Counted from the first letter of the stretch, positions 1-10,184 are shown. The stretch is DNA of 64,000 nucleotides from Scleromatobacter humisilvae (GCF_023231945.1 NZ_JAJLJH010000001.1:1-64000), one strand, 5' to 3'. A program made the numbers and translations. The notes: generated by a model not told the origin, from the sequence alone.

Positions 1-768
1 CCACGCGGCGCCGCGCGCGCTGGCCGACGCGCCGTTGGCCGACGCCGCGGCCGCGCGGCCGGCGGCCGTCGCGCGCTCGGGCACCGAAACGAGCGGCAGC
101 TCGTCGACCATGCGCACCGCCTCGTCGAGGCGGATCGTCAGCGAGGGCACGTCGACGGCGGACGCGGTGCGCACGCGGTCGAGGTCGCGCGCGACCGCAC
201 GGCGGATGCGGTCGAGCCGCGGATTGTTGTACCGCGCGAGCCGCTCGTCCGCCTGCTTCAGCGTGGCGACGATGGGATCGGTGCTGCCGGTGAGCGCGGC
301 CTGCTGCATCGCGACGCGCAGCGCGGCCTCGACGTCGGCCAGCACGTTCTCGTCCCGCGATCGCGACAGCGACTGGATCAGGTCCTCGACCTGCGAGCGC
401 TGCAGCTGCGATTCGGCCACGCGCTCGTCGAGCACGCCCAGCTTGCCATTGAGGTCGCGCACGCTGTCGAGCGCCTGCTGCGACGCGACCCGCGCGGCCG
501 TGGCGTCGGTCTGGCTGGTCTGCTGGCGCCGCACGAGTTCCTGCTCGAGCGACTTGACGCGCTGCTGCGTGTGCCAGGCCGAGACGAAGGCGGCCACCGA
601 CATCACGCCGAAGGCCACCGCGGCGATCCAGGCCAGCAACTGCCAGTGGCGCGGCGCGTGCGGCGGCGCGTGCACGACGGCGGGAACGGCGGGAGTCGCG
701 GGCGGCACGACCGCCATCGGCGGCGGCGTGTTCATCGGAGCGTTGGGGTCGTCAGTCACGCGATTCAT
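1..768 (-). CDS. hemX: HemX-like membrane protein, partial (C-terminus beyond the window)
   Basis: The reading frame starts at the ATG at 768 and stays open to base 1, so only about 256 N-terminal residues are present. A Pro/Ala-rich N-terminus (about residues 1-40) is followed by one membrane segment (about 46-66, containing LLAWIAAVAFGVMSVAAFVS). A long charged coiled coil rich in Gln, Arg and Glu comes next. This is the architecture of HemX, the protein annotated as uroporphyrinogen-III C-methyltransferase-like in haem operons; the family usually lacks convincing methyltransferase motifs. It lies 83 bp downstream of hemD on the same strand, consistent with a hemC-hemD-hemX operon. The call rests on topology and position. 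Confidence 0.82.
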   Translation of the reverse strand, partial: MNRVTDDPNAPMNTPPPMAVVPPATPAVPAVVHAPPHAPRHWQLLAWIAAVAFGVMSVAAFVSAWHTQQRVKSLEQELVRRQQTSQTDATAARVASQQALDSVRDLNGKLGVLDERVAESQLQRSQVEDLIQSLSRSRDENVLADVEAALRVAMQQAALTGSTDPIVATLKQADERLARYNNPRLDRIRRAVARDLDRVRTASAVDVPSLTIRLDEAVRMVDELPLVSVPERATAAGRAAAASANGASASARGAAW

Positions 769-851
769 TGTAGCGACGACACCACACCGGCGATGTCAGC
801 GGACGCCGCGCAACAGGGGTGCCGATGCGCGCCCGCCACACCGGGCGGAGA

Positions 852-1658
852 TCAGCCGACGCGCTGCTGCGAGAGCGCGTCCGCCACCGACAGCGCGGTC
901 GGCGAGACCAGCGTCACCGCGCCGAAACCGAGCGCGCGCGCCCGCTCGGCGATGCGCGGATGCGAGGCCAGCGCGCGGCCGGCCTGCCACGACGCCTCCG
1001 GCGCGAGCGCCTGCAGATGGTCGATCGCCTCCGAGCTGCTGAACATCCAGATCCAGCGGACGGGCCGCGCCAGCGCGTCGGCGAGCAGCGCGCGCTCGAC
1101 TTCCGACAACGTCGGCGCCGCGCGGCCGTACGACTGCACGACATGGACCTGGGCACCGGCGCCGCGCAACTGCTGGCCGAGCCAGTCGCGCCCGCCGTTG
1201 CCGCGCACGATCCAGACCGGACGCGCAACCCACGGCCAGCCGGCGATGGCCGACCACAAGGCCTCGGAATCGAACTGCGGCGCGTCGGCGGGGGGCGCGA
1301 CGATGCGCTCGGGCGGCACGCCGCACTGGCGCAGCTCCGCGACCGTGCCGGGGCCGGTGGCGGCCGCCCAGGCGTGCGCGGGCCAGGCGAGCGCGTGCGC
1401 GCGCGTCCCGCGTGCGCGGGCGACAGCCTCGAAGAATCCGAGCACCGCGTTCGGGCTGACGAAGACCAGCACCGGCTCCGCGGCCGAGGCCTCGACGCGC
1501 GCGAACTGGGCCTCGACGCCCGTGGCATCGGGCACGGGCACGATCTCGATCAGCGGCAGCGCGCGCGCCGCGATGCCCAGCGCCGCGAGCTCGCCGACCC
1601 AGGCGTCGGCCTGCGCCCGCGGACGCACGACCAGCACGGTGGCAGCATCGTCGCTCAT
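852..1658 (-). CDS. hemD: Uroporphyrinogen-III synthase
   Basis: The 268-residue protein should close and invert ring D of hydroxymethylbilane to give uroporphyrinogen III in the cytoplasm, the step after HemC. The N-terminus (VLVVRPRAQADAWVGELAALG) is typical of HemD. Two similar-sized halves fit its two-domain fold, and the FVSPNAVLGFFEAV stretch matches the conserved Ser/Asn-containing segment of the family. HemD is poorly conserved in general, so position is strong support: its ATG follows the hemC stop codon with no bases between them (TGA then ATG), which suggests translational coupling. Length is normal for the family. Confidence 0.93.
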   Translation of the reverse strand: MSDDAATVLVVRPRAQADAWVGELAALGIAARALPLIEIVPVPDATGVEAQFARVEASAAEPVLVFVSPNAVLGFFEAVARARGTRAHALAWPAHAWAAATGPGTVAELRQCGVPPERIVAPPADAPQFDSEALWSAIAGWPWVARPVWIVRGNGGRDWLGQQLRGAGAQVHVVQSYGRAAPTLSEVERALLADALARPVRWIWMFSSSEAIDHLQALAPEASWQAGRALASHPRIAERARALGFGAVTLVSPTALSVADALSQQRVG

Positions 1659-2639
1659 TCAGTTTGCCGTCGTCGGCAGGTAGGACTGGCCGCCCGCCGC
1701 CAGCAGCGCCGCGGCCACGCGCCGGCCCATGGCCTCGGCGGCCGCGACGTCGGCCAGCGCCCCCGTCTCGCTCGCCTTCAGCAACGGCCTCGCCGCGACG
1801 CGCGGACCCTCGTGCCCGATCGCCACTTCGAGGGCCGCGCCGACCGCGGCGTCGCCGAGCGCCGCCTGCAGCGTGAAGCGGCCGTCGCCGCCGCGCGTGG
1901 CGAACGCCGCCAGCGGCATGCTGCAGCTGCCGCCCAGCGCGCGCGCGACCGCGCGTTCCGCGTGCACGGCGAGCCAGGTGTCGGCGTCGATCAGCGAAGC
2001 GAGGCCGTCATGCAGCGCCGCATTCCCGCTGCGGATCTCCAGGCCCAGCGCGCCCTGCCCCGCCGCCGGGATCATCTCGTCGACCGCGAAGCGCGCGCGG
2101 ATGCGCTCGCCCAGGCCCAGGCGCATCAGGCCGGCCGCGGCCAGCACGATGGCGTCGTAGCCGCCCTCGTCGAGCTTGCGCAGGCGGGTGTCGAGGTTGC
2201 CGCGCAGCGGCGCCACGCGCAGGTCGGGTCGCAGCGCGAGCAGCTGCGCGACGCGGCGCAGGCTGGACGTGCCCACCAGCGCGCCTTCGGGCAGCTCGGC
2301 GAGCGACGCGAACCTGTTGGACACGAAGGCGTCGCGCGCGTCCTCGCGATCGAGCACGGCCACCAGCTCGAAGCCGTCGGGCAGCTCCATCGGCACGTCC
2401 TTGAGCGAGTGCACGGCCAGGTGCGCGGCGCCGGACTCCAGCGCCGTCTCGAGCTCCTTGACGAACAGGCCCTTGCCGCCGACCTTGGACAGCGTGCGGT
2501 CGACGATCTGGTCGCCCCGGGTCGTCATGCCCAGCAGCGACGCGGCGACGCCGAGCCGCCGTCCCAGCAGCGCCTGCACATGCTCCGCCTGCCACAGCGC
2601 GAGGCGGCTTTCGCGGGTGGCGATCACGATGTTGTTCAT
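1659..2639 (-). CDS. hemC: Porphobilinogen deaminase (hydroxymethylbilane synthase)
   Basis: This enzyme polymerises four porphobilinogens into hydroxymethylbilane. The 326-residue protein has the typical start ([16 protein letters not shown]). It has the catalytic Asp81 in AVHSLKDVP, the substrate-binding TSSLRR segment near 124-129, and Cys239 in GGSCSMPL, which carries the dipyrromethane cofactor. It is a little longer than the usual 310 or so residues. It is the first gene of the leftward hemC-hemD-hemX group and diverges from ppc across 99 bp. No Shine-Dalgarno sequence is visible before the ATG, and the best promoter match lies so close that the mRNA might be leaderless (see 2646-2676). 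Confidence 0.97.
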   Translation of the reverse strand: MNNIVIATRESRLALWQAEHVQALLGRRLGVAASLLGMTTRGDQIVDRTLSKVGGKGLFVKELETALESGAAHLAVHSLKDVPMELPDGFELVAVLDREDARDAFVSNRFASLAELPEGALVGTSSLRRVAQLLALRPDLRVAPLRGNLDTRLRKLDEGGYDAIVLAAAGLMRLGLGERIRARFAVDEMIPAAGQGALGLEIRSGNAALHDGLASLIDADTWLAVHAERAVARALGGSCSMPLAAFATRGGDGRFTLQAALGDAAVGAALEVAIGHEGPRVAARPLLKASETGALADVAAAEAMGRRVAAALLAAGGQSYLPTTAN

Positions 2640-2645
2640 TCGCGG

Positions 2646-2676
2646 ATTATCCGGCAGCCAGTTCGTCGCGCGTCAA
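2646..2676 (-). promoter_or_regulatory. Candidate sigma-70 promoter of hemC
   Basis: On the minus strand TTGACG (2676-2671) is followed after 19 bp by GATAAT (2651-2646). The -10 element ends only 6 bp before the hemC ATG, so the predicted transcript would start at or very near the start codon. Spacing is 1-2 bp longer than ideal, and no RNA evidence is available. Confidence 0.4.
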
Positions 2677-2687
2677 GAAGCCAGCCC

Positions 2688-2716
2688 TTCACTATTGAGG
2701 GCGGCACTGCTACATT
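2688..2716 (+). promoter_or_regulatory. Candidate sigma-70 promoter of ppc
   Basis: TTCACT (2688-2693) and TACATT (2711-2716) are separated by exactly 17 bp and lie 22 bp before the ppc ATG in an AT-richer patch. Each hexamer matches consensus at four of six positions, so this is a reasonable but unproven promoter. Confidence 0.4.
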
Positions 2717-2738
2717 TAGTCATTGGTAATTCGGTTAC

Positions 2739-5588
2739 ATGAAACGGACCACCTCGATGCCCCGCACCGCCGCCACCCGCCAGATCGTGAAGACGCCCAG
2801 GAAGAGTGCATCGGCGAAGCCGGCGCCCTCGGCAGCCGACAAGGATCGGCCGCTGGTCGAGGACATCCGGCTGCTCGGCCGGCTGCTCGGCGAGGTCATC
2901 CGGGAACAGGAAGGACTGGCCGCCTTCGAGCTGATAGAGCGCGTGCGGCAGCTCTCGGTGGCCTACCGCATCCACAAGGACGCGAGCGCCGGGCGGGTGC
3001 TGGATCGGCTGCTGAAGAACCTGTCGGCCGACCAGACGGTGAGCGTGATCCGCGCGTTCAGCTACTTCTCGCACCTGGCCAACATCGCCGAGGATCGCCA
3101 GCACGTGCGCCGGCGCGCGCACCACGAGCGCGAGGGCAACCTGCAGGACGGCTCGCTCGCGATGGCGTTCGAGCGCCTGCACAACGCCGACCACCGCGCC
3201 ACCGACATCGCCGCGGCGCTGAATCGCGCCTTCATCTCGCCCGTGCTGACGGCCCACCCGACCGAGGTGCAACGCAAGAGCATCCTCGACGCCGAGCGCG
3301 CCATCGCGGAGCTGCTGGCCGAGCGCGCCGAGCTCTATTCGGAGCGCGCGCTCAACGACAACACCGAGCTGATGCGCGCCCGCATCACGCAGCTGTGGCA
3401 GACGCGCATGCTGCGCTACACCAAGCTGACGGTGGCCGACGAGATCGAGAACGCGATTTCGTACTACCACTCGACCTTCCTGCGCCAGATCCCGAAGATG
3501 TACCGCGCGATCGAGGAGGCGCTGCCGGGCCAGGACGTCGCGCCGTTCTTCCGCATGGGCAACTGGATCGGCGGCGATCGCGACGGCAACCCGAACGTCA
3601 CCGCCGAGACGCTGCGCATCGCGCTGTCGCGCCAGAGCGAGACCGCGCTGCGCCACTACCTGTACGAGGTGCACGCGCTCGGCGCGGAGCTGTCGATCTC
3701 GCAGATGCTGGCGCCCGTCACGCCCGAGATGCAGGCGCTGGCGGATCGTTCGCCCGACCACAACGCGCACCGCGAGGACGAGCCGTATCGCCGCGCGCTG
3801 GTGGGCGTGTATGCGCGCCTGGCCGCGACGCTGGAGAAGCTGACCGGCACCGAGGCGCTGCGGCATGCCGTCGTGCCGCAGGATCCCTACGACGCCGCGG
3901 CCGAATTCGGCGCCGACCTGGCCGTCATCGAGCGCTCGCTGCGCTCGCACCACGCCGGCGCGCTGGTGGCGCCGCGGCTCGCGCCGCTGCAGCGCGCGGT
4001 GCAGGTGTTCGGCTTCCACCTGGCCACCGTCGACCTGCGCCAGAGCTCCGACCAGCACGAGGCCGTCATCGTCGAACTGCTGCGCGCGGCGCGGCTCGAG
4101 AACGACTACGGCGCGCTCGACGAGACGGCGCGCCGCGAGCTGCTGCTCGGGCTGCTGAACGACGCCCGCCCGCTGCGCGTGCACGGTGCCGAGTACTCGC
4201 CGCTGGCGCAGGGCGAACTGGCGATCTTCGAGGCCGCGCTGAAGATGCGCGCGCTGTTCGGGCCCGAGGCGATCCGCCACTACATCATCTCGCACACGGA
4301 GGACGTGAGCGACCTGCTCGAAGTGCTGCTGCTGCAGAAGGAATGCGGCCTGATGCGCGGCACGCTGGACGGCGCGGCCAAGGCCGACCTCATCGTCTCG
4401 CCGCTGTTCGAGACCATCGCCGACCTGCGCAACGGCGCACCGATCATGGCGCAGTTCTATGCCCTGCCGGGTATCACCGAGCTGATCAAGCGCAGCGGCG
4501 GCGAGCAGGACATCATGCTGGGCTACAGCGACAGCAACAAGGACGGCGGCTTCTTCACCAGCAACTGGGAGCTGTACCGCACCGAGGTCGCGCTGGTCAC
4601 GCTGTTCTCGCAGCTCGAGCAGGAGCACGGCATCCGCCTGCGCCTGTTCCACGGCCGCGGCGGCACCGTGGGCCGCGGCGGCGGCCCGAGCTACCAGGCC
4701 ATCGTCGCCCAGCCGCCGGGCACCGTGAACGGCCAGATCCGGCTGACCGAACAGGGCGAGGTGATCGCGTCCAAGTACGCCAACCCCGAGATCGGCCTGC
4801 GCAACCTCGAGACGCTCGTGGCCGCCACGCTGGAGGCCACGCTGCTGCACACCACCAAGGCGCCGCCCAAGGCCTTCCTCGAGGCGGCCGAGGCCTTGTC
4901 CGAGGCGAGCTTCAAGGCCTTCCGCGGGCTGGTCTACGAGACGCCGGGCTTCACCGACTACTTCTTCTCGGCCACGCCCATCCGCGAGATCGCCGAGCTG
5001 AACATCGGCTCGCGGCCGGCGTCGCGCAAGTCGACGCGCCGCATCGAGGACCTGCGCGCGATCCCCTGGGGCTTCTCGTGGGGCCAGTGCCGCGTGGCGC
5101 TGCCGGGCTGGGCCGGCTTCGGGTCGGCGGTGCAGTCGTTCCTGGGCGCGCCCGGCGACGAGCACGACCGGCGCCTGGAGCTGCTGCGCAAGATGTACAA
5201 GCAGTGGCCGTTCTTCCGCACGCTGCTGTCCAACCTCGACATGGTGCTGGCCAAGAGCGACCTGCGCATCGCCGCGCGCTACGTCGATCTCGTCGACGAC
5301 AAGAAGCTGGGCAAGCGCATCTTCGGGGCCATCAAGGCCGAGTGGGAGCGCACGCAGGCGATGCTCGGCGAGATCACCGGCGAGACGGCGCGGCTGCAGT
5401 CCAACCCGTCGCTGGCGCGCTCGATCGAGCACCGCTTCCCCTACCTCGACCCGCTGAACCACCTGCAGGTCGAGCTGATGCGGCGCTACCGCATGCGCCG
5501 CGCGGACGACCCCGCCACCGAGCGCGTGCAGCGCGGCATCCACCTGTCGATCAATGGGATCGCCGCGGGCCTGCGCAACACGGGCTGA
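2739..5588 (+). CDS. ppc: Phosphoenolpyruvate carboxylase
   Basis: The enzyme carboxylates phosphoenolpyruvate with bicarbonate to give oxaloacetate, refilling the TCA cycle. The 949-residue protein carries the three hallmark motifs: LTAHPTEV with catalytic His173, the Lys-containing [10 protein letters not shown] segment, and the Gly-rich [14 protein letters not shown] loop with its essential Arg. The C-terminus ends in the family-typical [11 protein letters not shown]. It is longer than the E. coli enzyme (883) because of a basic, Ala/Lys-rich extension of about 45 residues at the N-terminus. A second ATG at codon 7 is an alternative start; neither has a strong ribosome-binding site. It is divergent from hemC. 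Confidence 0.98.
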   Translation: MKRTTSMPRTAATRQIVKTPRKSASAKPAPSAADKDRPLVEDIRLLGRLLGEVIREQEGLAAFELIERVRQLSVAYRIHKDASAGRVLDRLLKNLSADQTVSVIRAFSYFSHLANIAEDRQHVRRRAHHEREGNLQDGSLAMAFERLHNADHRATDIAAALNRAFISPVLTAHPTEVQRKSILDAERAIAELLAERAELYSERALNDNTELMRARITQLWQTRMLRYTKLTVADEIENAISYYHSTFLRQIPKMYRAIEEALPGQDVAPFFRMGNWIGGDRDGNPNVTAETLRIALSRQSETALRHYLYEVHALGAELSISQMLAPVTPEMQALADRSPDHNAHREDEPYRRALVGVYARLAATLEKLTGTEALRHAVVPQDPYDAAAEFGADLAVIERSLRSHHAGALVAPRLAPLQRAVQVFGFHLATVDLRQSSDQHEAVIVELLRAARLENDYGALDETARRELLLGLLNDARPLRVHGAEYSPLAQGELAIFEAALKMRALFGPEAIRHYIISHTEDVSDLLEVLLLQKECGLMRGTLDGAAKADLIVSPLFETIADLRNGAPIMAQFYALPGITELIKRSGGEQDIMLGYSDSNKDGGFFTSNWELYRTEVALVTLFSQLEQEHGIRLRLFHGRGGTVGRGGGPSYQAIVAQPPGTVNGQIRLTEQGEVIASKYANPEIGLRNLETLVAATLEATLLHTTKAPPKAFLEAAEALSEASFKAFRGLVYETPGFTDYFFSATPIREIAELNIGSRPASRKSTRRIEDLRAIPWGFSWGQCRVALPGWAGFGSAVQSFLGAPGDEHDRRLELLRKMYKQWPFFRTLLSNLDMVLAKSDLRIAARYVDLVDDKKLGKRIFGAIKAEWERTQAMLGEITGETARLQSNPSLARSIEHRFPYLDPLNHLQVELMRRYRMRRADDPATERVQRGIHLSINGIAAGLRNTG

Positions 5589-5678
5589 CGACTCGTTCAG
5601 GCGCGAGCCGGACTTTTGTCACGGATGCGAGGGCACGGCCGAGCTTCAATCAGCCCGGCTTCGGGTCGATAAGACGAT

Positions 5679-8519
5679 GTGGCCTCCTCGACAACCCCTC
5701 CGCCCGACTCGCCGCGCCGCCGCCGCGCCACGGTCGCGCGCCCGGCCGCCCGCGGCCGCTTGCATCTCGCCGCGTCGGCCTTCGTGCTGCTCGCGGCGCT
5801 GGCGTGGTGCCAGGGGGCGCATGCCGAGTCGATCATGCAGCAGGTGTTCGACATCGAGGCCCGCTACGGCAACGAACCGAACGACGTCATCGCCCATCTG
5901 CGCGCCCTCGAGGTGCCGGCGCGCGCCAGCGGCGGCGACGACCTGCGCGCCTTCCTGGCCGCCTGGGGCTACGCCCATGCCGCCACCGACAAGCCCGCCG
6001 TGGCCGACGCCGCGGTCGAGGAGCTCACCGACATCGGTCAGCGCACGCACGACCCGGCGGCGATCGCGTCCGCCTACACGCTGAAGTCCTCGCAGCTGGC
6101 GTTCGCCGGCCAGGAGCGCGCCGCGTTCGGCTGGATCGAGGAGGCGCTGCCCTACGCGCGCAAGACCGCCAGCCCCGACCTGCACTACTGGGTCGAGATG
6201 AGCGCCGCCGACCTGGCGATGAACAACGGCCAGATCGACGAGGGCATCCGCCTGTTCGAGGACGCGGCGAAATCGGGCCGCGCGCTGAACAACCCGCGCC
6301 GCGAGGCCCAGGCCTGGCAGTCGTTGGCGCCGATGCACATCGTCAAGGGCCAGTTCGCACAGGCGCTGCACGAGGCGCGGCTGGTGCGCGAGCTCGGCGC
6401 CCGGTCGACCGACGACGGGCTCGTGGTGGTCGGCTGGATGTGGGAGTCGCTGGCCGCGGCCGCCGACGGCCAGGCCCAGCGCGCGGCCATGGCCCGCGAA
6501 CAGGCGGTCAAGGTCCAGCGCGAGATCGCGACGAAGCTCGGCACCACCGTGCCCGCGCCGGCCGACATCGTCGAGACGATGAATTCGCAGGCCGGCCAGG
6601 TCGCGTGGCTCAGCAGCGAACAGGACGGCCTGATGACCCTGTCCGGCGACTACCTGGCCGTGCGCAACTACGCCAAGGCGGCCGATGCCGCGGCGCGCGC
6701 GAAGCAGCAGTCCGAATCGCAGAAGGACGCCGACACCGCGGCGCATGCACTGATCGACCTCGGCATGGCCGACATCGGTCTCGGCAAGGTCGCGCTCGGC
6801 AAGGACGAGGCCGACGCGGGCCTGCGCGCGCTCGAGCGCGTCAAGCGCGATCCCGAGCTGCTGATCCAGCTGAACCGCTACATCGACATGCTGGAACGCA
6901 GCGGCGAGACGCGCGAGGCGCTGGTGCGGCTGCGCCAGTCGCTGGTGCTGGAGAACGAGCTGGCGCGCCGCGATCGCAGCAGCACCGTCGTCGCGCTGCA
7001 GCGGCAGTCGAGCCTCACCGAACACCAGCGCCAGGTCGAGCAGCTGGAGCACGAGAATGCGCTGCAGTCGATGGAGCTGTCGCGGCGCTCGAACGAACGC
7101 ACGCTGATGCTGCTGCTGGCCGCGGTGCTCGCGATCGGCGTGGGCGTCGCCGCGCGCCTGTACCTGCGCGCGCGCCAGTCCAATCGCCAGCTGGCGGTCA
7201 CCAACGAGAAGCTGGCGCATGCGAGCCTGCACGACAAGGTCACCGGGCTGCTGAACCGGCGCGCGATGGAGGCCGACACCCACGCCATCGAGCTGGCCGG
7301 CACCGAGAGCTATTGCTACGTCACGATCTCGGTCAAGCAGTTCGGCCTGATCGTGGGCAGCGTCGGCCACCAGCTGGGCGATGCGCTGCTGTGCCAGATC
7401 GCCGCGCGCCTCGACCAGGCGGTGCGCCGCTTCGAAGGCCGGCTGTACCGCGTCGACGGCGTCACCTTCGGCGCGCTGTTCCACTTCGGCCACGATCCGC
7501 GGCGGCTCGACGCGATCCTCGCGGCGTTGACCGCGACGATGGACGCGCCGTTCGAGATCGGCAACCAGGACCTGATCGTGTCGATCGGCGTGGGCGCGTC
7601 CGAATATCCGAAGGACGCCGGCTCGGCCGACGAGGTCGCGCGTCTCGCGGAGCTCGCCAAGCTGCAGCTGCATGCCGATCCGGGCAACAGCTTCCTGGTC
7701 TACGACACGCGCATCGGCGAGCACCAGCGCGACAAGCTCCGCATGGAAAGCCGCATGCTCAAGGCGCTGGAGCACGGCGACTTCGAGCTGTTCTACCAGG
7801 GCCAGCGCGGGCTGCCCGACGGCCGCATCTGCGGCTTCGAGGCGCTGCTGCGCTGGCGCGACGGCGACAAGATGATCTCGCCGGCGGAGTTCATCCCGCT
7901 GGCCGAGGAGACGGGCCTGATCGTCAGGATCGGCGCCTGGGTGTTGGAGCAGGCCTGCCGCCAGGCGAAGGCCTGGGCCGACTCCGGCGCCGGCAAGCCG
8001 CTGGTGGCCGTCAACATCGCGCCGCGCCAGTTCAACCACCCGGACTTCCTCGCCACCGTCCGCGATACCCTGGCCCGTACCGGCGTCGACCCGCGCCAGA
8101 TCGAGCTCGAGATCACCGAGGGCTCGGTGATGAACGACGCCGAGACCTCGATCGCCCAGCTGCACGCGTTGCGCGAACTCGGCCTGCACCTGGCCATCGA
8201 CGACTTCGGCACCGGCTATGCGAGCCTGTCCTACCTGCGCCGCTTCCCGCTGGACCGCCTGAAGATCGACCGCTCGTTCATCAAGCAGCTCACGACCAGC
8301 GAGCAGGACGACACCATCGTGCGCACCGTCATCGAACTGGCGCACACGCTGGGACTGTCGGTCACCGCCGAGGGCGTCGAGACCATCGAGCAGGAAACGG
8401 TGCTGCAGGGCTGGGGCTGCGACGTCATCCAGGGCTTCCTGCGCTTCCGCCCCGCGCCGGCGGCCGCGGCCACGGCGTCGCTGGAAAAGGACAAGCTGGA
8501 AGCGCTGCAGCCGGCCTGA
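5679..8519 (+). CDS. Membrane-anchored EAL phosphodiesterase with degenerate GGDEF and a large sensor domain
   Basis: The 946-residue protein has a signal/anchor helix (about 28-48), a helical, probably TPR-like periplasmic domain (about 50-470), a second membrane helix (about 474-495), a GGDEF-like domain and a C-terminal EAL domain. The GGDEF signature reads VDGVT (592-596), so diguanylate cyclase activity is unlikely. The EAL domain keeps F-EAL-LRW (721-723), EITEGS, DDFGTGY, KIDRSFI and EGVET, which bind metals and cyclic di-GMP, so it should hydrolyse c-di-GMP. The start is GTG at 5679; an overlapping ATG at 5677 is out of frame. It lies 90 bp after ppc and is probably independent. Confidence 0.92.
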   Translation: MASSTTPPPDSPRRRRATVARPAARGRLHLAASAFVLLAALAWCQGAHAESIMQQVFDIEARYGNEPNDVIAHLRALEVPARASGGDDLRAFLAAWGYAHAATDKPAVADAAVEELTDIGQRTHDPAAIASAYTLKSSQLAFAGQERAAFGWIEEALPYARKTASPDLHYWVEMSAADLAMNNGQIDEGIRLFEDAAKSGRALNNPRREAQAWQSLAPMHIVKGQFAQALHEARLVRELGARSTDDGLVVVGWMWESLAAAADGQAQRAAMAREQAVKVQREIATKLGTTVPAPADIVETMNSQAGQVAWLSSEQDGLMTLSGDYLAVRNYAKAADAAARAKQQSESQKDADTAAHALIDLGMADIGLGKVALGKDEADAGLRALERVKRDPELLIQLNRYIDMLERSGETREALVRLRQSLVLENELARRDRSSTVVALQRQSSLTEHQRQVEQLEHENALQSMELSRRSNERTLMLLLAAVLAIGVGVAARLYLRARQSNRQLAVTNEKLAHASLHDKVTGLLNRRAMEADTHAIELAGTESYCYVTISVKQFGLIVGSVGHQLGDALLCQIAARLDQAVRRFEGRLYRVDGVTFGALFHFGHDPRRLDAILAALTATMDAPFEIGNQDLIVSIGVGASEYPKDAGSADEVARLAELAKLQLHADPGNSFLVYDTRIGEHQRDKLRMESRMLKALEHGDFELFYQGQRGLPDGRICGFEALLRWRDGDKMISPAEFIPLAEETGLIVRIGAWVLEQACRQAKAWADSGAGKPLVAVNIAPRQFNHPDFLATVRDTLARTGVDPRQIELEITEGSVMNDAETSIAQLHALRELGLHLAIDDFGTGYASLSYLRRFPLDRLKIDRSFIKQLTTSEQDDTIVRTVIELAHTLGLSVTAEGVETIEQETVLQGWGCDVIQGFLRFRPAPAAAATASLEKDKLEALQPA

Positions 8520-8526
8520 GCGCGGC

Positions 8527-9168
8527 TCAGGGCGCGCGGTAGCCGGGCGTCGACACGGTGACGCGGTCGTCGGCCGGCGTCGCCAGGAACGACGGCAGCG
8601 CCTCGACGCGCGCCGCGAACGCCGACAGCGCCGGGCACGCCGCGTCGGCCACCGGCGTCGCCAGCTTGATCTGCATGAAGCGCCACGCGATCGCGGCGCA
8701 CAGGCCGTCCTGCGTCAGCGATTTCTCGTCGGCCGACGGCGGATGCCGCGCGATCTCGGCATCGAGTCCCGCCAGCGCCGCGCGCAGCTGCTGGTGCACG
8801 CGCTCCAGCCATGGCGCGTGCGCGGCGGGACGCAGGTTGTGCTCGTAGTAGATCTGCATCACCTTCTCGCATGCCGCCAGCGCCAGCCCCGTCGCGCGCA
8901 GCGCGCGCGTGCGTGACGCGAGATCGGCCGGCCACAGGCTGCGGCCGGCCAGCGCCTCGGCGTAGTCGATGATCAGGCCCGAGTCCATCAGCACCGTGCC
9001 GTCGTCGCATACCAGCGTCGGCGCCTTGACCACCGGGTTGACGCGGCTGAACTGGTCGAAGGTGCTGAACACCGACAGCGGGTCGTGTTCGAACGGGATG
9101 TCCAGCAGCCGCAGCGCGATCGCCACGCGGCGGACGTACGGGGAGTCGAGCATGCCGATGAGCCGCAT
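8527..9168 (-). CDS. Glutathione S-transferase family protein
   Basis: This 213-residue protein has the two-domain GST layout. The thioredoxin-fold N-terminus (MRLIGMLDSPYVRRVAIAL) carries Ser9-Pro10 at the usual glutathione-activating position and a VKAPTLVCDDG stretch containing the cis-Pro loop. An all-helical domain follows from about residue 90. The substrate cannot be deduced. The start at 9168 was chosen because the fold begins there; the frame stays open upstream without plausible protein. It ends 7 bp from the convergent EAL gene and lies 59 bp downstream of the NmrA-like gene on the same strand, so the two may be co-transcribed. Confidence 0.9.
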   Translation of the reverse strand: MRLIGMLDSPYVRRVAIALRLLDIPFEHDPLSVFSTFDQFSRVNPVVKAPTLVCDDGTVLMDSGLIIDYAEALAGRSLWPADLASRTRALRATGLALAACEKVMQIYYEHNLRPAAHAPWLERVHQQLRAALAGLDAEIARHPPSADEKSLTQDGLCAAIAWRFMQIKLATPVADAACPALSAFAARVEALPSFLATPADDRVTVSTPGYRAP

Positions 9169-9227
9169 CTTGCTTCCTTGTCGTGAACCCGGCCCGGCGC
9201 CGGATCGCAACGATAACCCGCCGCGGG

Positions 9228-10088
9228 TCAAGGCGTGCCGCGTCGCACGAGTCCGTCGACCACGGCCTGCAGCGGGGTCGTGCCCTTGCGCGCGCCGGCG
9301 CCGAAGTCGATCCAGCCTTCGTTGAAGCCGTCGATCATGCGCATGCGCGGCACCGGGTTGCGCATGCCCTGTGCGCGCAACAGCGCCTCCCAGTCGGCGC
9401 GCGGCACGGTCTGCGCAACGACCTCGCGCCCGAGTGCCTGGCCCAGCGCGCTCGCGAGCGCGGCGGGCGAGACGCGCGCCGGCCCCTCGAGCTCGACGAC
9501 GCGGTGACCCTCGGACGACTCCAGCAGCAGCGCGGCGGCCGCGCGGGCGACATCCGCCGTCGCGACCATCGCGATCGGACGATCGACCGGCTGCAGGAAG
9601 CTGGGCATCGTGCCGCTCTTTCGCGCGCCTTCGATGTCCCATGCGACGTTCTCGACGAACCAGGCCGCGCGCAGGAAGGTGACGGCCGCCGGCAGGTCGG
9701 CCAGCGCCTGTTCGAGCAGCTGCAGCTGCGTCAGCAGGTTCTCGGGCGCCGCCTCCGCGCCGATCGTCGACAGCACGACCACGCGCGGCACGCCCGACGC
9801 GCGCAGGGCGGCCGAGATCGCGCCGATGTTGCGCCGGCTCTCGGCGAAGCCCGACGCCGGGTCGAACACCGGCGGCAGCAGCACGAACGCTGCCTCGGCG
9901 CCGGTGAAGGCGGCCGTCAGCGCGGCGGCGTCGTCCATCGCCGCGATGGCGGCCTCGCAGCCGCGCTCGATCCAGCGCCAGGCCTTGGCCTTGTCGCGCA
10001 GCACCGCGCGTACCGGCCGCTTCGCTGCCAGCAGCGCCTCGGCGATCTGCCCGCCGACCTGGCCCGTGATTCCCGTGATTGCAAACAT
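9228..10088 (-). CDS. NmrA-type NAD(P)-binding protein (atypical short-chain dehydrogenase)
   Basis: The 286-residue protein begins MFAITGITGQVGGQIAEALL, a Rossmann fold with the GxxGxxG nucleotide-binding motif at about residues 6-12. The rest resembles NmrA/azoreductase-like oxidoreductases that act on small molecules or sense NAD(P). The substrate is unknown. The start at 10088 is supported by AAGGAG seven bases upstream. It is transcribed away from the LysR gene at 10185, the classic arrangement of a LysR regulator and its target. Confidence 0.88.
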   Translation of the reverse strand: MFAITGITGQVGGQIAEALLAAKRPVRAVLRDKAKAWRWIERGCEAAIAAMDDAAALTAAFTGAEAAFVLLPPVFDPASGFAESRRNIGAISAALRASGVPRVVVLSTIGAEAAPENLLTQLQLLEQALADLPAAVTFLRAAWFVENVAWDIEGARKSGTMPSFLQPVDRPIAMVATADVARAAAALLLESSEGHRVVELEGPARVSPAALASALGQALGREVVAQTVPRADWEALLRAQGMRNPVPRMRMIDGFNEGWIDFGAGARKGTTPLQAVVDGLVRRGTP

Positions 10089-10147
10089 TCGATGACTCCT
10101 TGATGCGATGGAAGTCATTCTTCCGTCGGCGCGCGCGCATTGCGATA

Positions 10148-10171
10148 GCATCAAGCTCATTTGACTGATGC
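10148..10171. promoter_or_regulatory. Candidate LysR-type operator
   Basis: A nested inverted repeat lies between the divergent genes: outer arms GCATCA (10148-10153) and TGATGC (10166-10171), inner arms TCAA and TTGA separated by 6 bp. Its size and position, 13 bp before the LysR ATG, fit a LysR recognition site. Confidence 0.45.
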
Positions 10172-10184
10172 TTCGGAGTCATCA

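Noticed and set aside
2673-5543. Long open frame antisense to ppc, and similar very long frames opposite most large genes
   Set aside because: High GC removes stop codons in other frames. The products are Arg/Ala/Gln/His-rich low-complexity sequence with no motifs, while the sense frames encode clear enzymes.
10161-10184. TTG start giving eight more residues for the LysR protein
   Set aside because: The stretch overlaps the inverted repeat likely to be the operator, and ATG 10185 has a better ribosome-binding site and matches the family start.
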